A stretch of 64,000 nt of DNA from Rhodoblastus acidophilus (GCF_900187365.1 NZ_FYDG01000011.1:48651-112650), one strand, 5' to 3'; shown: positions 5,995 through 15,488, numbered from the stretch's first letter. The notes: generated from the sequence alone by a model not told the origin. Numbers and translations are program-made.

Positions 5995-8652
5995 CTAATG
6001 CACGGGCTTGCCCTCGGTCACGAAGACGGCCGCGTAATTGTTGGCCAGCGCCGCGATCGGCTCCCAGAATTTCATCGACAGGCTCGCCGATGCGCTGGCC
6101 TGACCCCACGGGTTGACCATCTGCACCAGCCCTTTCGCCGCGTCGACCCCGCTGACGAAATACATGTGGTTCTCAACCAGATTGCCGCTGAGGTTCAACC
6201 AGGTGGTGCCGACCATGATCTCCTCGCCCGCGTTGAACGCGTTTTGCATCGTCGTCATCAAGGCGGCGGTCGGGTCGCCGGGGCCGACCCGGTAGATGTC
6301 GCAGGCCTGGCCGGTGACCGCCGTCAGCGCATTGCTCCAGCCGCCGGCGATGTCGGCATAGGCGTTGCCGTTGATATTGAGCGTCATGCCCGGCGTCACC
6401 CCTTTCTGCTCGACCAGCTGGACATAGGCCTTCTCGATCAGTTGCGACCACATGTTGGTCGTGTTGTGAGCAAAAGTCTGTTTCGAGCCGTTCTGCCAGG
6501 CGTAGCCGCTGGGCATCATCGCCAGATCGGCGTTGACGGTCACGTAGTCGTCCTTGCCGTTGACGATGAAGTCGACCGAATAGGTTCCGTTGCCGTTCGC
6601 CTTGATCATGTTCTTGATCGTGTCGGGGTGCTGCAGGGCGGTCTCGGCCAGCGCCGCCATCAAATAGCAATCGCCGACATAGCCCTGGTTGATGTCGGAC
6701 CATTGCGGTCCGTTCGCGCCGAACAGCGGCAAGGCGCAGGCGACATAGGTCGATTTCAGATTTGTGCCCACGGCGGACAGATCCGTGCCGGGCAGGTCGG
6801 TTCCGAGGAACCACTTGCCGATCAGTCTGTTCGCCTGCAGCTCCGACGTGCCGGCCGTCATGTCGCCCAGCGCCTGCGCAATGGCGCCGCCGCCATGCCA
6901 ACTGGCGTTGGCGGAATTGCCGAGCACCACATCGTCAAAGATCTGATCGACATAGGCGGATGTCTTGTACACGCCGGTCACGCCCATCTGATCCGCGAGC
7001 GTCTTCAGCGCGCCGAACTCGTCGGCGGTGACGCCGCCCGCCGCCACGTCCTGGAGGATCTTCAGGGTCTCGTCGTAGGTCAGCACGCCGTCGGCGCCGA
7101 ACGACTTGGCCTCGGCGAGGATCGGATTGTCCTGCCGCATCACGATGGCGAGCTGGTTCGCGCTCATGGCGGCGAGCTGGCCGGCGGTGAACTGGCCGTC
7201 CTGAATCGCCGTCAGCGACTTCAGCTGGTCAAGGGTGATCGCCTTGATCGCTGTGGCGGACAGCGCGGCGAGATTGCGGCCGCACAACGCATCGAATTGC
7301 GCCACCGACATGGCGGCGATCTGCGACGCGGTGAGTCCGGCCGCCTGTTTGGCGCCGAACCAGGACGTGTTGAGCGAGAACAGCTTCGCCGTCGACAGGC
7401 CGGACACCTGCGTCGCCGTCAGCGCCTGCGTCTGGGCCTGGGTTATCCCGCCAATCTGCGCTGCGGTGAGGCCGTTGAGCAACGTCGCTGACAGTTCGGA
7501 GAATGCGGCGGCGGAGATCTGCCCGATCTGGCTTGCGTTCAAGGAAGCGAGGAAGGTCGCCGCCGCCGCGGTCAGCGTCGCCGCCGACAGGCCGCCGATC
7601 TGGGCCGCCGACAATTGCGCCACCTGCGTTTTGGTGAGGCCGGCGAGGCCGCACTTCAGCGCCAGTAGTTGCGCGACCGAGAGCTGGGCGACCAGGAACC
7701 CGGCGTCCTGCGCCGTGGTGAACAGGGCGATCTGCTTGGTGGACAGGGCGGCGATCTGCGCCAGCGTCAGCGTGCCGATCTGGGCGGTCGTCAACGCGGC
7801 GATCTCGGTCGCGGTGAGGCCGGAGATCTGCGTCGTCGACAACAGCCACAACCTGAGTGCGCCGAACTGGGTCGCGTTCATGGCGGACAACTGGCTCGCC
7901 GACAGCGTCTGAACCTGCGCCCGCGTCAAGACGGCGATCTGGGCCGTGGTCAGCGCTGCGATTTCCGTCGTCGGGACCAGCGCGATCTGCGCGGCGGCGA
8001 CGCCGCCGACCTGATCCGCGCTCAGCGTGTGGAACACGCCGGCGACGCCGGCCTTGAACTGGTCGGCCGACAGTTTGCCGACGGTGGCCCACGTCATGGA
8101 CGCAATCTGCGCCGCCGACAGATAAGCGCCGTTGACCGCCGCGAGCGCCGACGTCGACAGCGCGTTGACTTGAATCGCCTGGAACAGGCTCTTGCTCATC
8201 CCTCGGATCTGCGCGGCGGTGACGGCGGCGGTCTGCGCGGCGGTCAAAGACGCCAGCGCAGTGGCCGACAGGCCGGAGAACGCGGCGGCGCTCACGGCGG
8301 CGATCTGGGCCGTCGACAGCTTGGGAACCTGCTTGTTGGTGAAGCCGGACATCTGGCCCGCCGACAGCCAGCCCATCTGTTTGGCGGTCAGGCCGGACAC
8401 GCTGGCCGCGCCGATCGCGGCGACCTGTTTGGCGGCGAGGCCGGCGATCTGCGCCTGGGTCAGCGCCGCGATCTGGGCGACGCTGAAGGCCCCGACGGCG
8501 CTGACGGAGAGCGCGGCCACCTCGGCGGTCGTCAGCGCGGCGGCCTGACCGGTCGTCATCACCGCGATGTCCGCCGCCGTCAGGCCGGCGATCTGGGCGG
8601 TGGACAGGGCGGCGATCTGGGCGGCCGACAGGCCGGACAAAATGGACGTCAT
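5995..8652 (-). CDS. octapeptide-repeat protein with C-terminal calpain-like cysteine protease domain
   Basis: The protein has 885 residues. Residues 8-500 are about 60 imperfect copies of an eight-residue unit, consensus L-[ST]-x-A-Q-I-A-[AG]. A linker (about 500-640) leads to a calpain (peptidase C2) domain. The triad is visible: Cys662 in INQGYVGDCYLMAAL with the oxyanion Gln656, His829 in ENHMYFVSGV and Asn847 in MVNPWG. There is no N-terminal signal peptide and no GGxGxDxxx RTX repeat. The gene lies downstream, on the same strand, of an HlyB/HlyD-type secretion pair, so export by that system is likely but inferred. No calcium-binding penta-EF-hand region is visible. The start is the first ATG; an AGGAA lies 11 bases upstream. 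Confidence 0.85.
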   Translation of the reverse strand: MTSILSGLSAAQIAALSTAQIAGLTAADIAVMTTGQAAALTTAEVAALSVSAVGAFSVAQIAALTQAQIAGLAAKQVAAIGAASVSGLTAKQMGWLSAGQMSGFTNKQVPKLSTAQIAAVSAAAFSGLSATALASLTAAQTAAVTAAQIRGMSKSLFQAIQVNALSTSALAAVNGAYLSAAQIASMTWATVGKLSADQFKAGVAGVFHTLSADQVGGVAAAQIALVPTTEIAALTTAQIAVLTRAQVQTLSASQLSAMNATQFGALRLWLLSTTQISGLTATEIAALTTAQIGTLTLAQIAALSTKQIALFTTAQDAGFLVAQLSVAQLLALKCGLAGLTKTQVAQLSAAQIGGLSAATLTAAAATFLASLNASQIGQISAAAFSELSATLLNGLTAAQIGGITQAQTQALTATQVSGLSTAKLFSLNTSWFGAKQAAGLTASQIAAMSVAQFDALCGRNLAALSATAIKAITLDQLKSLTAIQDGQFTAGQLAAMSANQLAIVMRQDNPILAEAKSFGADGVLTYDETLKILQDVAAGGVTADEFGALKTLADQMGVTGVYKTSAYVDQIFDDVVLGNSANASWHGGGAIAQALGDMTAGTSELQANRLIGKWFLGTDLPGTDLSAVGTNLKSTYVACALPLFGANGPQWSDINQGYVGDCYLMAALAETALQHPDTIKNMIKANGNGTYSVDFIVNGKDDYVTVNADLAMMPSGYAWQNGSKQTFAHNTTNMWSQLIEKAYVQLVEQKGVTPGMTLNINGNAYADIAGGWSNALTAVTGQACDIYRVGPGDPTAALMTTMQNAFNAGEEIMVGTTWLNLSGNLVENHMYFVSGVDAAKGLVQMVNPWGQASASASLSMKFWEPIAALANNYAAVFVTEGKPVH
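7153..8631 (-). repeat. coding array of about 60 octapeptide (24-bp) repeats
   Basis: The DNA has a 24-bp period because the encoded protein repeats an eight-residue unit such as LSTAQIAA, LTAAQIGG or LTATEIAA. Hydrophobic residues fall at positions 1 and 6, with Gln usual at position 5 and small residues at 7-8. Copies are diverged at the DNA level and there are no spacers, so it is an old coding repeat, not a CRISPR or a fresh tandem expansion. A few copies are irregular (around residues 160-190 and 310-330). Confidence 0.9.
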
Positions 8653-8961
8653 GGACGGTGGGTTCCTGGCTGGAGAACTTCGGGGCCGAACTCATTTCGG
8701 ACGGGACTCGCCAGACGCCATCATGTCGTCCGCTAAGCGTTGGAAGCCTTAGCGCCTCCGCTGGGTCGCCACGCAGGACGCGCGATGCGTGCGCATGGGA
8801 TCGGCGGCGGCGCGAGCGGCGGCGTCGGCTCGGCGCGCTCGGGCCAGATTGCGGCTCCGTCATTCCGATCCGGTTGTTGCGGATGATAAAATTCTAGGGA
8901 GTTCGCCGCCCGCCGCCGCGTGGTGAACAAGACGTTTCGCCGGCGTTTCCGGAGGGCCGCG
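8653..8961. other. 309-bp intergenic region between HlyD and the calpain-repeat gene
   Basis: No convincing gene is seen. On the minus strand an AT-rich stretch near 8884-8898 (TAGAATTTTATCAT) could be a -10 region for separate transcription of the calpain-repeat gene, but no good -35 is paired with it. The long gap means the secretion genes and the presumed cargo need not share one transcript. Confidence 0.4.
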
Positions 8962-10440
8962 TCAGCGTTCCTTCAGCGCCTTCGACGCGGTCTCCACCAG
9001 CGGCGAAAACACATATTCGAGGATGCGCCGCTTGCCGGTGGCGATCTCGATTTCCACGGTCATGCCGGGGCTCATCGGGATGCGCTCGCCCTCGATGGCG
9101 AGATGATCGGACTCTGGAGTGAGCGTGACGGGAAACACCAGATTCTGCACCCGCTGCGCCCCCGCGAACGTCCGGGCGTTGCGGTTCGATTTGGTCGCGT
9201 CTGCCTCCGCGTTCTGCGCGTCGGGTTCGGGAATGGCGTCGAAAGCGATGCGCTCGACCGTCGCCGCCAGCGAGCCGTAGCGCGTGAAGGGAAAGGCGTC
9301 GACCTTCACCACGGCGGCCTGTCCCTTTTTCACAAAACCGATGTCCTTGTTGGCGAGATAGGCCTCGATTTTCAGCCGCGCGCCCTCGGGCACGATTTTC
9401 GCCACATCCTCGCCGCTCCCCAGCACCTGGCCGATGGTGGTGACGGACAGGCCCATCACCACGCCGTCGATCGGCGAGGTCAGCGCCAGCCGGCCCGACT
9501 TGAGCCGGGTCTTGATGTGCTTCTGCTCGAAATCGTCGGTCTGGCGCTGGGCGTCGGCGAGCTTTTGCGTGTTTTCGGCGACAAAGGACGAGATGGTCTT
9601 GCGCCGGTCCTCCGTCAGAACCTTGATGGCGGCGATGGTCTGGGCGCGCTGGGCGATCTGGCCGTTCAGCGCGGTGGTTTCGCTCTGCATCCGTTCGGTG
9701 GCGTCGATCACCGACGCCTTGGAGCCGGCGCCGCTGGGCACCAGCGCCGCGCGCATGTCCACGCGCTGCCGCAGCGTGGCGATCAGCGCCTGTTGCGAGG
9801 CGATGGTGGCGGCGAGCTGGTCGCGTTCGGTTTCCTTCTGGGCGATCTGGGCGTCGAGCGAGGCCAGCGCCGAGGCGAGTTGCGCGAGGTCGCTGTCGAG
9901 CACTTTTTCCTCGCGCGCGCGATTGGCGGGCGGGATGTCGGCGGGCCAGACGATGGCGGCGGGCTCCGAGGTTTTTGGCGCGGCGTCGATCGCGGCGCGG
10001 CGGCGCAGCGCTTCGGCGCGCCACGCCGCCAGCGTCCCCGCGGCGTCGGTTTCGTCGGCCCTGGCGTCGCCGGGGTCCAGCTCCACGAGGATGTCGCCGG
10101 CCTTGACGTGCTGGCCGTTCTCGACATGCAGGGCGGCGACCTTGCCGCCTTCGAGCGGCTGGATGATCTTGGTGTCGCCGACCGGCTTGAACTTGCCCTG
10201 GGCCACCGCGACAATGTCGATCTTGCCGAAATAGCTCCAGGCCAGCGCGGCGGTCGCCAGCGCGCAGATCGTGACGATCATGGCCATGCGGACGGGGGAG
10301 GGCGGGGTGTCGAGAATCTCGATGTCGGCCGGGTGAAACTCCATGTCGGCGGCATGGGTGTCGTAGCGCGTCAGCGAGGGGAGGGACGGGGCCGGCTCCA
10401 GTCCCGCGCGCAGTTTGTTCAGCAGGGCGCGGGCGGTCAT
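8962..10440 (-). CDS. HlyD-family type I secretion periplasmic adaptor
   Basis: The 492-residue protein has one transmembrane helix (about residues 50-72, RMAMIVTICALATAALAW), then FGKIDIVAVAQGKFKPVGDTKIIQPLEGG, the lipoyl-like entry motif of HlyD adaptors. A long coiled-coil hairpin (about 110-320) and the closing beta-barrel with VDAFPFTRYGSLAATVERIA and GMTVEIEIATGKRRILEYVFSPL follow. It bridges the inner-membrane ABC exporter and an outer-membrane TolC-like channel, which is not in this window. Its ATG overlaps the stop of the ABC gene (ATGA), so both are made from one transcript. It is a paralogue of the adaptor at 44185-45597. Confidence 0.92.
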   Translation of the reverse strand: MTARALLNKLRAGLEPAPSLPSLTRYDTHAADMEFHPADIEILDTPPSPVRMAMIVTICALATAALAWSYFGKIDIVAVAQGKFKPVGDTKIIQPLEGGKVAALHVENGQHVKAGDILVELDPGDARADETDAAGTLAAWRAEALRRRAAIDAAPKTSEPAAIVWPADIPPANRAREEKVLDSDLAQLASALASLDAQIAQKETERDQLAATIASQQALIATLRQRVDMRAALVPSGAGSKASVIDATERMQSETTALNGQIAQRAQTIAAIKVLTEDRRKTISSFVAENTQKLADAQRQTDDFEQKHIKTRLKSGRLALTSPIDGVVMGLSVTTIGQVLGSGEDVAKIVPEGARLKIEAYLANKDIGFVKKGQAAVVKVDAFPFTRYGSLAATVERIAFDAIPEPDAQNAEADATKSNRNARTFAGAQRVQNLVFPVTLTPESDHLAIEGERIPMSPGMTVEIEIATGKRRILEYVFSPLVETASKALKER

Positions 10441-12635
10441 GCGACCTCCTTCCGCGCGCCGGTCGCGCCGTCGTCTTCGTCGCCGGTCGCGTTTTGCAGC
10501 TTCCACAGATAGGCGTAGAGGCCGTTCGGCTTCGCCAGCAGTTCGGCATGCGTTCCCGCTTCGGCGATGCGGCCGTCGAACATGCCGATGATCGTGTCGC
10601 AGTCGCGCACGGCGGCGAGCCGGTGGGCGATGATGAAGACGGTGCGCCCCTGGACGATGGCGCGCATGTTGCGCTGGATGATGCGTTCGCTCTCGTAGTC
10701 GAGCGCCGAGGTGGCCTCGTCGAAGATCAGGATGCGGGGATTGGTCGAGAGCGCCCGCGCGATGGCGATGCGCTGGCGCTGCCCGCCGGACAGATTGGCG
10801 CCGCGCTCCTCCAGCACCGTCTCGTAGCCTTCCGGCAGCTTGTTGATGAATTCCTCCGCGCCCGCGAGTCGGGCCATGGCGATGACATGCGCGCGCGACA
10901 TCGACGGGTTGGCGAGCGCGATATTGTCGTGGATGGAGCGGTTGAACAGCAGGTTCTCCTGCAGCACGACGCCGATATTGGCGCGCAGCCACGCCGGGTC
11001 GAGATGGGCGAGATCCGCGCCGTCGAGCAGCACCTGGCCTTCCTCGGGACTGTAGAACCGCTGCGCCAGCTTGGTCAGGGTGGACTTGCCGGAGCCGGAG
11101 GGGCCGACAATGCCGATGCAGCGCCCCGGCGACACCGCGAACGAAATGTTCTTCAACACCTGCGGCGCATTGGGACGATAGCGGAAGCAGACATTTCTGA
11201 ATTCGATATGCCCGCGCGGCGGCGGCAGCGGCGTCGAGATGGTCGGCGCATGTTCCGGCGCGCTGTTGAGGATATCGCCGAGCCGCTCGACGGAAATCTG
11301 CACCTGCTGGAAATCCTGCCACAGCTGCGACAGCCGCAGGATCGGCTGCGACACCTGTCCCGCGATCATGTTGAAGGCGACGAGTTCGCCGACGGTGAGT
11401 TCGCCGTCGATGACGGCCTTGGCGCCGAACAGCAGCAGCGCCGCCGACGACAGTTTCGACACGAACTGGATCGCCTGTTGCGCCTTGGCGCCGAGCATGG
11501 AGGCGCTGAACGAGGCCCGGACATAGGCCGCGAGCCGGTCCTCCCATTCCCGCGCCATGATCGGCTCGACGGCGGCCGCCTTGATGGTCTGCATGCCCAC
11601 CACGGATTCGACCAGCATCTGCTGGCTTTCGGCGCCGCGATTGAATTTCTCGTTGAGCTTTTCCGACAGCAGCGGCCGCGCCAGCGTGGCGATCAGCAGG
11701 TAGAGCGGAATGGTGGCGATCACCACCAGCGTCAGCTTCCAGGAATAGGCGAACAACACGCCGATGAAGATGAAGCAGAACAACAGATCGAGCGCGGAAA
11801 ACAGGCCTTGTCCGGTCAAGAAGCCGCGAATGCTCTCCAGCTCCCGCATGCGCGCCACGGTCTGCCCGGTGGCGCGGGTCTCGAAATAGGAGACCGGCAA
11901 TTTCGCCAGATGCCGGAACAGCCGCTTGCCCAGCTCGACGTCGATGCGGTTGGTGGTGTGGGTCAGGGCGTAGCTGCGCAGATATTGCAGCACGGCGTCG
12001 AACACGCCGATGACGACGAGGCCCGCGACCAGCACGAACAGGGTGGAATAGCCGCGCTGCGTCAGAACCTTGTCGACGACGACCTGGAAGAACAGCGGCG
12101 ACACCAGCGCGAAGATCTGCACGAACAGGCTGGCGAGCAGAACATGGCCGAACGGTTTGCGGTAGCGCCACAGCGAAGGCAGGAACCAGCGGAACCCGAA
12201 CGTGCGGGGGTCGGCGCCGAAGCCGATGCGGCGGGTGACCAGCAGCACATGCGGCTTGATCGCGGCGGCGAGGTCGTCGAGCGCAAAATCCGTAGGCGCT
12301 TGCGTGATCGGGTTGAGCGTGCGCCATTGGGCGTCGGGCGTGCGTCCGGTGAGGATGAGGAACCCGCCGGTCTTGAGTTCGACCAGCGCGGGAACCGGCA
12401 TGCCCGCGAGCCGCTCGGGCTTGCCGAAGCTGGTGAGGCGCGCCTTGAGGCCGAGGAAACGCGCGGCGATCATCAGATCCTTGCCGTCGGCGGCCGTCTT
12501 GTGCAGGGCGAGCTCCCGCAGCAGATGGGCGGGATCGGCGGCGATGCGGTAGTAGCCGGCGATGGCGCAGAGGCCGCACAGGCCGGATGCGTCCGGGGCG
12601 TCCAGAACAGGCTCTGACGAAACGCTGGAACTCAT
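10437..12635 (-). CDS. HlyB-type type I secretion ABC transporter with degenerate C39-like domain
   Basis: The 732 residues comprise an N-terminal C39-like domain (about 15-135), six membrane helices (about 160-430) and an ATPase. The ATPase has Walker A GPSGSGKST, signature NLSGGQRQRIA and Walker B ILIFDEATSALD. In the C39-like domain the catalytic His position reads GGFLILTG instead of HFVVL, so it is probably a non-proteolytic cargo-docking domain as in HlyB. That suits cargo with an uncleaved signal. It is the first gene of the unit with HlyD. The upstream region carries a perfect inverted repeat shared with the divergent kup gene. Confidence 0.92.
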   Translation of the reverse strand: MSSSVSSEPVLDAPDASGLCGLCAIAGYYRIAADPAHLLRELALHKTAADGKDLMIAARFLGLKARLTSFGKPERLAGMPVPALVELKTGGFLILTGRTPDAQWRTLNPITQAPTDFALDDLAAAIKPHVLLVTRRIGFGADPRTFGFRWFLPSLWRYRKPFGHVLLASLFVQIFALVSPLFFQVVVDKVLTQRGYSTLFVLVAGLVVIGVFDAVLQYLRSYALTHTTNRIDVELGKRLFRHLAKLPVSYFETRATGQTVARMRELESIRGFLTGQGLFSALDLLFCFIFIGVLFAYSWKLTLVVIATIPLYLLIATLARPLLSEKLNEKFNRGAESQQMLVESVVGMQTIKAAAVEPIMAREWEDRLAAYVRASFSASMLGAKAQQAIQFVSKLSSAALLLFGAKAVIDGELTVGELVAFNMIAGQVSQPILRLSQLWQDFQQVQISVERLGDILNSAPEHAPTISTPLPPPRGHIEFRNVCFRYRPNAPQVLKNISFAVSPGRCIGIVGPSGSGKSTLTKLAQRFYSPEEGQVLLDGADLAHLDPAWLRANIGVVLQENLLFNRSIHDNIALANPSMSRAHVIAMARLAGAEEFINKLPEGYETVLEERGANLSGGQRQRIAIARALSTNPRILIFDEATSALDYESERIIQRNMRAIVQGRTVFIIAHRLAAVRDCDTIIGMFDGRIAEAGTHAELLAKPNGLYAYLWKLQNATGDEDDGATGARKEVA

Positions 12636-12664
12636 GAGGGATGTTGCAACCTTTGGGTGTATTA

Positions 12665-12694
12665 ATTGACAAAATACAATTCCTGAGTGTCAAT
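12665..12694. promoter_or_regulatory. symmetrical ATTGACA/TGTCAAT element between secretion operon and kup
   Basis: A perfect 7-bp inverted repeat (12665-12671 and 12688-12694), with 16 bases between the arms, sits in the divergent intergenic region. Each arm reads outward as TTGACA, the -35 consensus, on its own strand. It may be two back-to-back overlapping promoters or an operator. No clear -10 was found at 17 bp on either side, so the reading stays open. Confidence 0.4.
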
Positions 12695-12846
12695 CCGGTT
12701 AATGGGCCGCCGGCGCGACGCGCGTCATCTTTATGTTTTCCTTATGCGGACGCATCGCATTCCACATCGCTTCCTTACGCGGCTTTGTGCGACTGTGCGG
12801 AAAACAGATCGTGACCGCCACGACAAAGGCCCAGCAGGATGCGTTG

Positions 12847-14790
12847 ATGTCGCAAGACGCCTTAGAAGAGCCTTCCATCGAGTCTGCCGTTTCCGCCCCC
12901 TCGACGCTCCCGCAAGTCCCCGCCGGCCCCGACCCTCATCCCGAAGGGTTCTGGACCATGATGCTCGGCTCGATGGGCGTGGTGTTCGGGGATATCGGCA
13001 CCAGCCCGCTCTATGCGCTGAAAACCGCGCTCGACCACATGAAGGCCGACGGCGTGGTGGAATCGGAGGTGATCGGCGTCGTTTCGCTGCTGATCTGGGC
13101 CTTGTTCATCACGGTGACGCTGAAATATGTCGCGTTTTTGATGCGGGCCGACAACAAGGGCGAAGGCGGCACGCTGTCGCTGATGGCGCTGGCGCGCAAG
13201 TCGCTTGGCCGCGGCTCGAAACTGATTTTCGTGCTCGGCGTCGCCGGCGCGGCGCTGTTTTCCGGCGACGCCATCATCACCCCGGCGATCTCGGTCCTGT
13301 CGGCGGTGGAGGGCCTCAACACGGCCTCGCCCGCGTTTCAGCCCTATGTCCTGCCGATCGCCGTGGTCATTCTGGTGTCGCTGTTCGTGGCGCAGAGCAA
13401 CGGAACCGCGCGGGTGGCGTCGTTCTTCGGGCCGGTGATGGTGGTGTTTTTCGGCCTGCTCTCCGTGCTCGGCGTCGCCCACATTTCCGATGCCCCGCGC
13501 ATTCTCACGGCGTTCAACCCTTTGCTGGGCCTGAGCTTCCTGTTCGGCCACGGCGCCGCGGGCTTTGTCACGCTCGGCCTCGTCTTCCTCGCCGTGACCG
13601 GCGCCGAGGCGCTTTACGCCGACATGGGCCATTTCGGCCGCAAGCCGATTCAAATCGCCTGGCTGTGCTTCGTGCTTCCGGCCTTGGTGTGCAATTACCT
13701 CGGGCAGGGCGCGCTGGTGCTGAACGACCCCGAGGCGGTCAAGGATCCATTTTATCTGATGGCGCCGCAATGGGCGCTGATTCCCTTCGTCCTGCTCGCC
13801 ACGGCGGCGACCGTCATCGCCTCGCAGGCGGTGATCACCGGCGCGTTTTCGCTGTCGCGTCAGGCGATCCAGCTCGGTCTGCTCCCGCGCCTGGAAATCC
13901 AGCACACCTCCGCCAGCACGGAAGGGCAGATCTACGTGCCGCGTGTGAATCGGATGCTGCTGATCGGCGTGCTGCTGCTGGTGTTCCTGTTCCGCAGTTC
14001 GGACAATCTCGCCAACGCCTATGGCATCGCCGTCACCGGCACCATGCTGGTCACCACCAGCCTCGCCTTTTTCGTGGTGCGCAATTCATGGGGCTGGCCG
14101 CTCCGGGTCGCGCTGCCGGTGATCGGCTTCTTTCTGGCGGTCGATCTGGCGTTTATGGCGGCCAATCTGGTCAAGGTGTTCGAGGGCGGCTGGGCGCCGC
14201 TGACGATGGGCGCGCTGGCCATGGTCATCATGTGGACCTGGGTGCGCGGCTCCGACCTCCTGCGCAAGAAGACGCAGCGCGATTCCATTCCGACCGCCGA
14301 TCTCATCCGGCTGCTGGAGAAATCGAGGCCGCAGCGCGTCGCCGGCACGGCGGTGTTCCTCACCGGCGATCCTCAGGTCGCGCCTTCGGCGCTGATGCAC
14401 AACCTCAAGCATAACAAGGTGGTGCATGAGAATGTGGTGATCATGAACATCGTCACCGAGTCGATCCCGCGCGTGTCCGAGGCCTGCCGTTTCGAGATCG
14501 GAAAGCTGTCCGGGGATTTCCTCCAGGTCACCCTGCATTTCGGCTATATGGAAAGCCCGCGCGTGCCCGCCGCCATGGCGCTGATGCGCAAGGCCGGCTA
14601 CAAGTTCGACATCATGACGACGTCGTTCTTCCTCGGCAAACGGACGCTGAAAACCTCGCCGGCGTCGGGAATGCCGGTCTGGCAGGACAAGCTGTTCGTC
14701 ACGCTGGCGAAGCAATCGGCCAACGCCACCGACTTCTTCTCAATCCCGTCGGACCGGGTGATCGAACTGGGCGCGCAAGTCACCATCTGA
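12847..14790 (+). CDS. kup: Kup-type potassium uptake transporter
   Basis: The 647-residue inner-membrane protein starts its conserved region at LGSMGVVFGDIGTSPLYALK and continues through GEGGTLSLMALARK, GAALFSGDAIITPAISVLSAVEG and LALPVIG-type helices. There are about 12 membrane segments and then a cytosolic tail of about 170 residues. Kup proteins take up K+ with protons. ATG 12847 was chosen because AGGA lies seven bases upstream and the length fits the family; GTG 12811 and ATG 12733 are in frame upstream. The convergent neighbours are kdpE and kdpD, which suggests the Kdp two-component pair may control this transporter, since no kdpFABC is present here. Confidence 0.93.
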   Translation: MSQDALEEPSIESAVSAPSTLPQVPAGPDPHPEGFWTMMLGSMGVVFGDIGTSPLYALKTALDHMKADGVVESEVIGVVSLLIWALFITVTLKYVAFLMRADNKGEGGTLSLMALARKSLGRGSKLIFVLGVAGAALFSGDAIITPAISVLSAVEGLNTASPAFQPYVLPIAVVILVSLFVAQSNGTARVASFFGPVMVVFFGLLSVLGVAHISDAPRILTAFNPLLGLSFLFGHGAAGFVTLGLVFLAVTGAEALYADMGHFGRKPIQIAWLCFVLPALVCNYLGQGALVLNDPEAVKDPFYLMAPQWALIPFVLLATAATVIASQAVITGAFSLSRQAIQLGLLPRLEIQHTSASTEGQIYVPRVNRMLLIGVLLLVFLFRSSDNLANAYGIAVTGTMLVTTSLAFFVVRNSWGWPLRVALPVIGFFLAVDLAFMAANLVKVFEGGWAPLTMGALAMVIMWTWVRGSDLLRKKTQRDSIPTADLIRLLEKSRPQRVAGTAVFLTGDPQVAPSALMHNLKHNKVVHENVVIMNIVTESIPRVSEACRFEIGKLSGDFLQVTLHFGYMESPRVPAAMALMRKAGYKFDIMTTSFFLGKRTLKTSPASGMPVWQDKLFVTLAKQSANATDFFSIPSDRVIELGAQVTI

Positions 14791-14801
14791 TACGGCGCTG
14801 T

Positions 14802-15488
14802 TCATTCGCCCGCGCACAGCCGATAGCCGACGCCGGCCTCGGTGCGGATCAGGCGGGGCGCGTCGGCGTCGGGTTCGAGCTTGGCCCGCAACTGGCCGAC
14901 GAAAACCCGCAGGTATTGCGTGTCTTGCCGATGCGCCGGCCCCCAGACCTGCGTCAGGATTTCGCGGTGGGTGACGACCTTGCCGGCGTGGCGCACCAGA
15001 ACCGCGAGCAGGTCGAATTCCTTCGGCGTCAGCTTGATCGACTGGCCGTCGCGGCTGACCAGCCGGGCGTCGAGATCGACGCTGAGGCCGTCCGCCTCGA
15101 ACCGGGCGATCTCCTTTTCCGCAGTTGCGGCGTGGCGCAGCGCCGCCCGCAGCCGCGCCAGAAATTCGCCGATAGCGAAGGGTTTTTCCACATAATCGTC
15201 GGCGCCGAGGTCGAGCGCGGCGATCTTCTCCGCCTCGCGGTCCCGCGCCGACAGCACGATCACCGGCGCCTTCGAGAAAGCGCGCGCGCGTTCCAGCACC
15301 TCCTTGCCGTCCATGTCCGGCAGGCCCAGGTCGAGCACGATCACGTCGGGCGCGGCGGTGGCGATCAGATGCAGCGCCTGCCGGCCGGTCTCGGCCGTCA
15401 GCACGTCATAGCCGCTGGCGGCCAGCGCGGGCTTGAGGAAACGATGGATCGGGGCCTCGTCGTCGACCACCAGCACGCGCGCGTTCAT
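14802..15488 (-). CDS. kdpE: KdpE-like response regulator
   Basis: The 228 residues contain a receiver domain (VLVVDDEAPIHRFLKPAL, phospho-acceptor Asp in VIVLDLGLPDMDG, Lys in KPFAIGEFLARL) and an OmpR/PhoB winged helix (LTPKEFDLLAVLVRHAGKVV). It matches KdpE in length and in the HRQDTQYLRVFVGQLRAKLE segment. Its ATG overlaps the kdpD stop. In the classical system KdpE activates kdpFABC under K+ limitation; here the nearest K+ gene is the convergent kup. Confidence 0.9.
   Translation of the reverse strand: MNARVLVVDDEAPIHRFLKPALAASGYDVLTAETGRQALHLIATAAPDVIVLDLGLPDMDGKEVLERARAFSKAPVIVLSARDREAEKIAALDLGADDYVEKPFAIGEFLARLRAALRHAATAEKEIARFEADGLSVDLDARLVSRDGQSIKLTPKEFDLLAVLVRHAGKVVTHREILTQVWGPAHRQDTQYLRVFVGQLRAKLEPDADAPRLIRTEAGVGYRLCAGE

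Noticed and set aside
7153..8631. 24-bp periodic DNA resembling a repeat array
   Set aside because: The period is explained by an in-frame octapeptide repeat in a long coding region; there are no identical repeats separated by unique spacers, so it is not CRISPR.
8962..12693. A 1243-codon open frame spanning both type I secretion genes
   Set aside because: Only its C-terminal part encodes HlyD. The upstream part is an antisense-frame-like reading of the ABC gene; HlyD starts at 10440 with an ATGA overlap.
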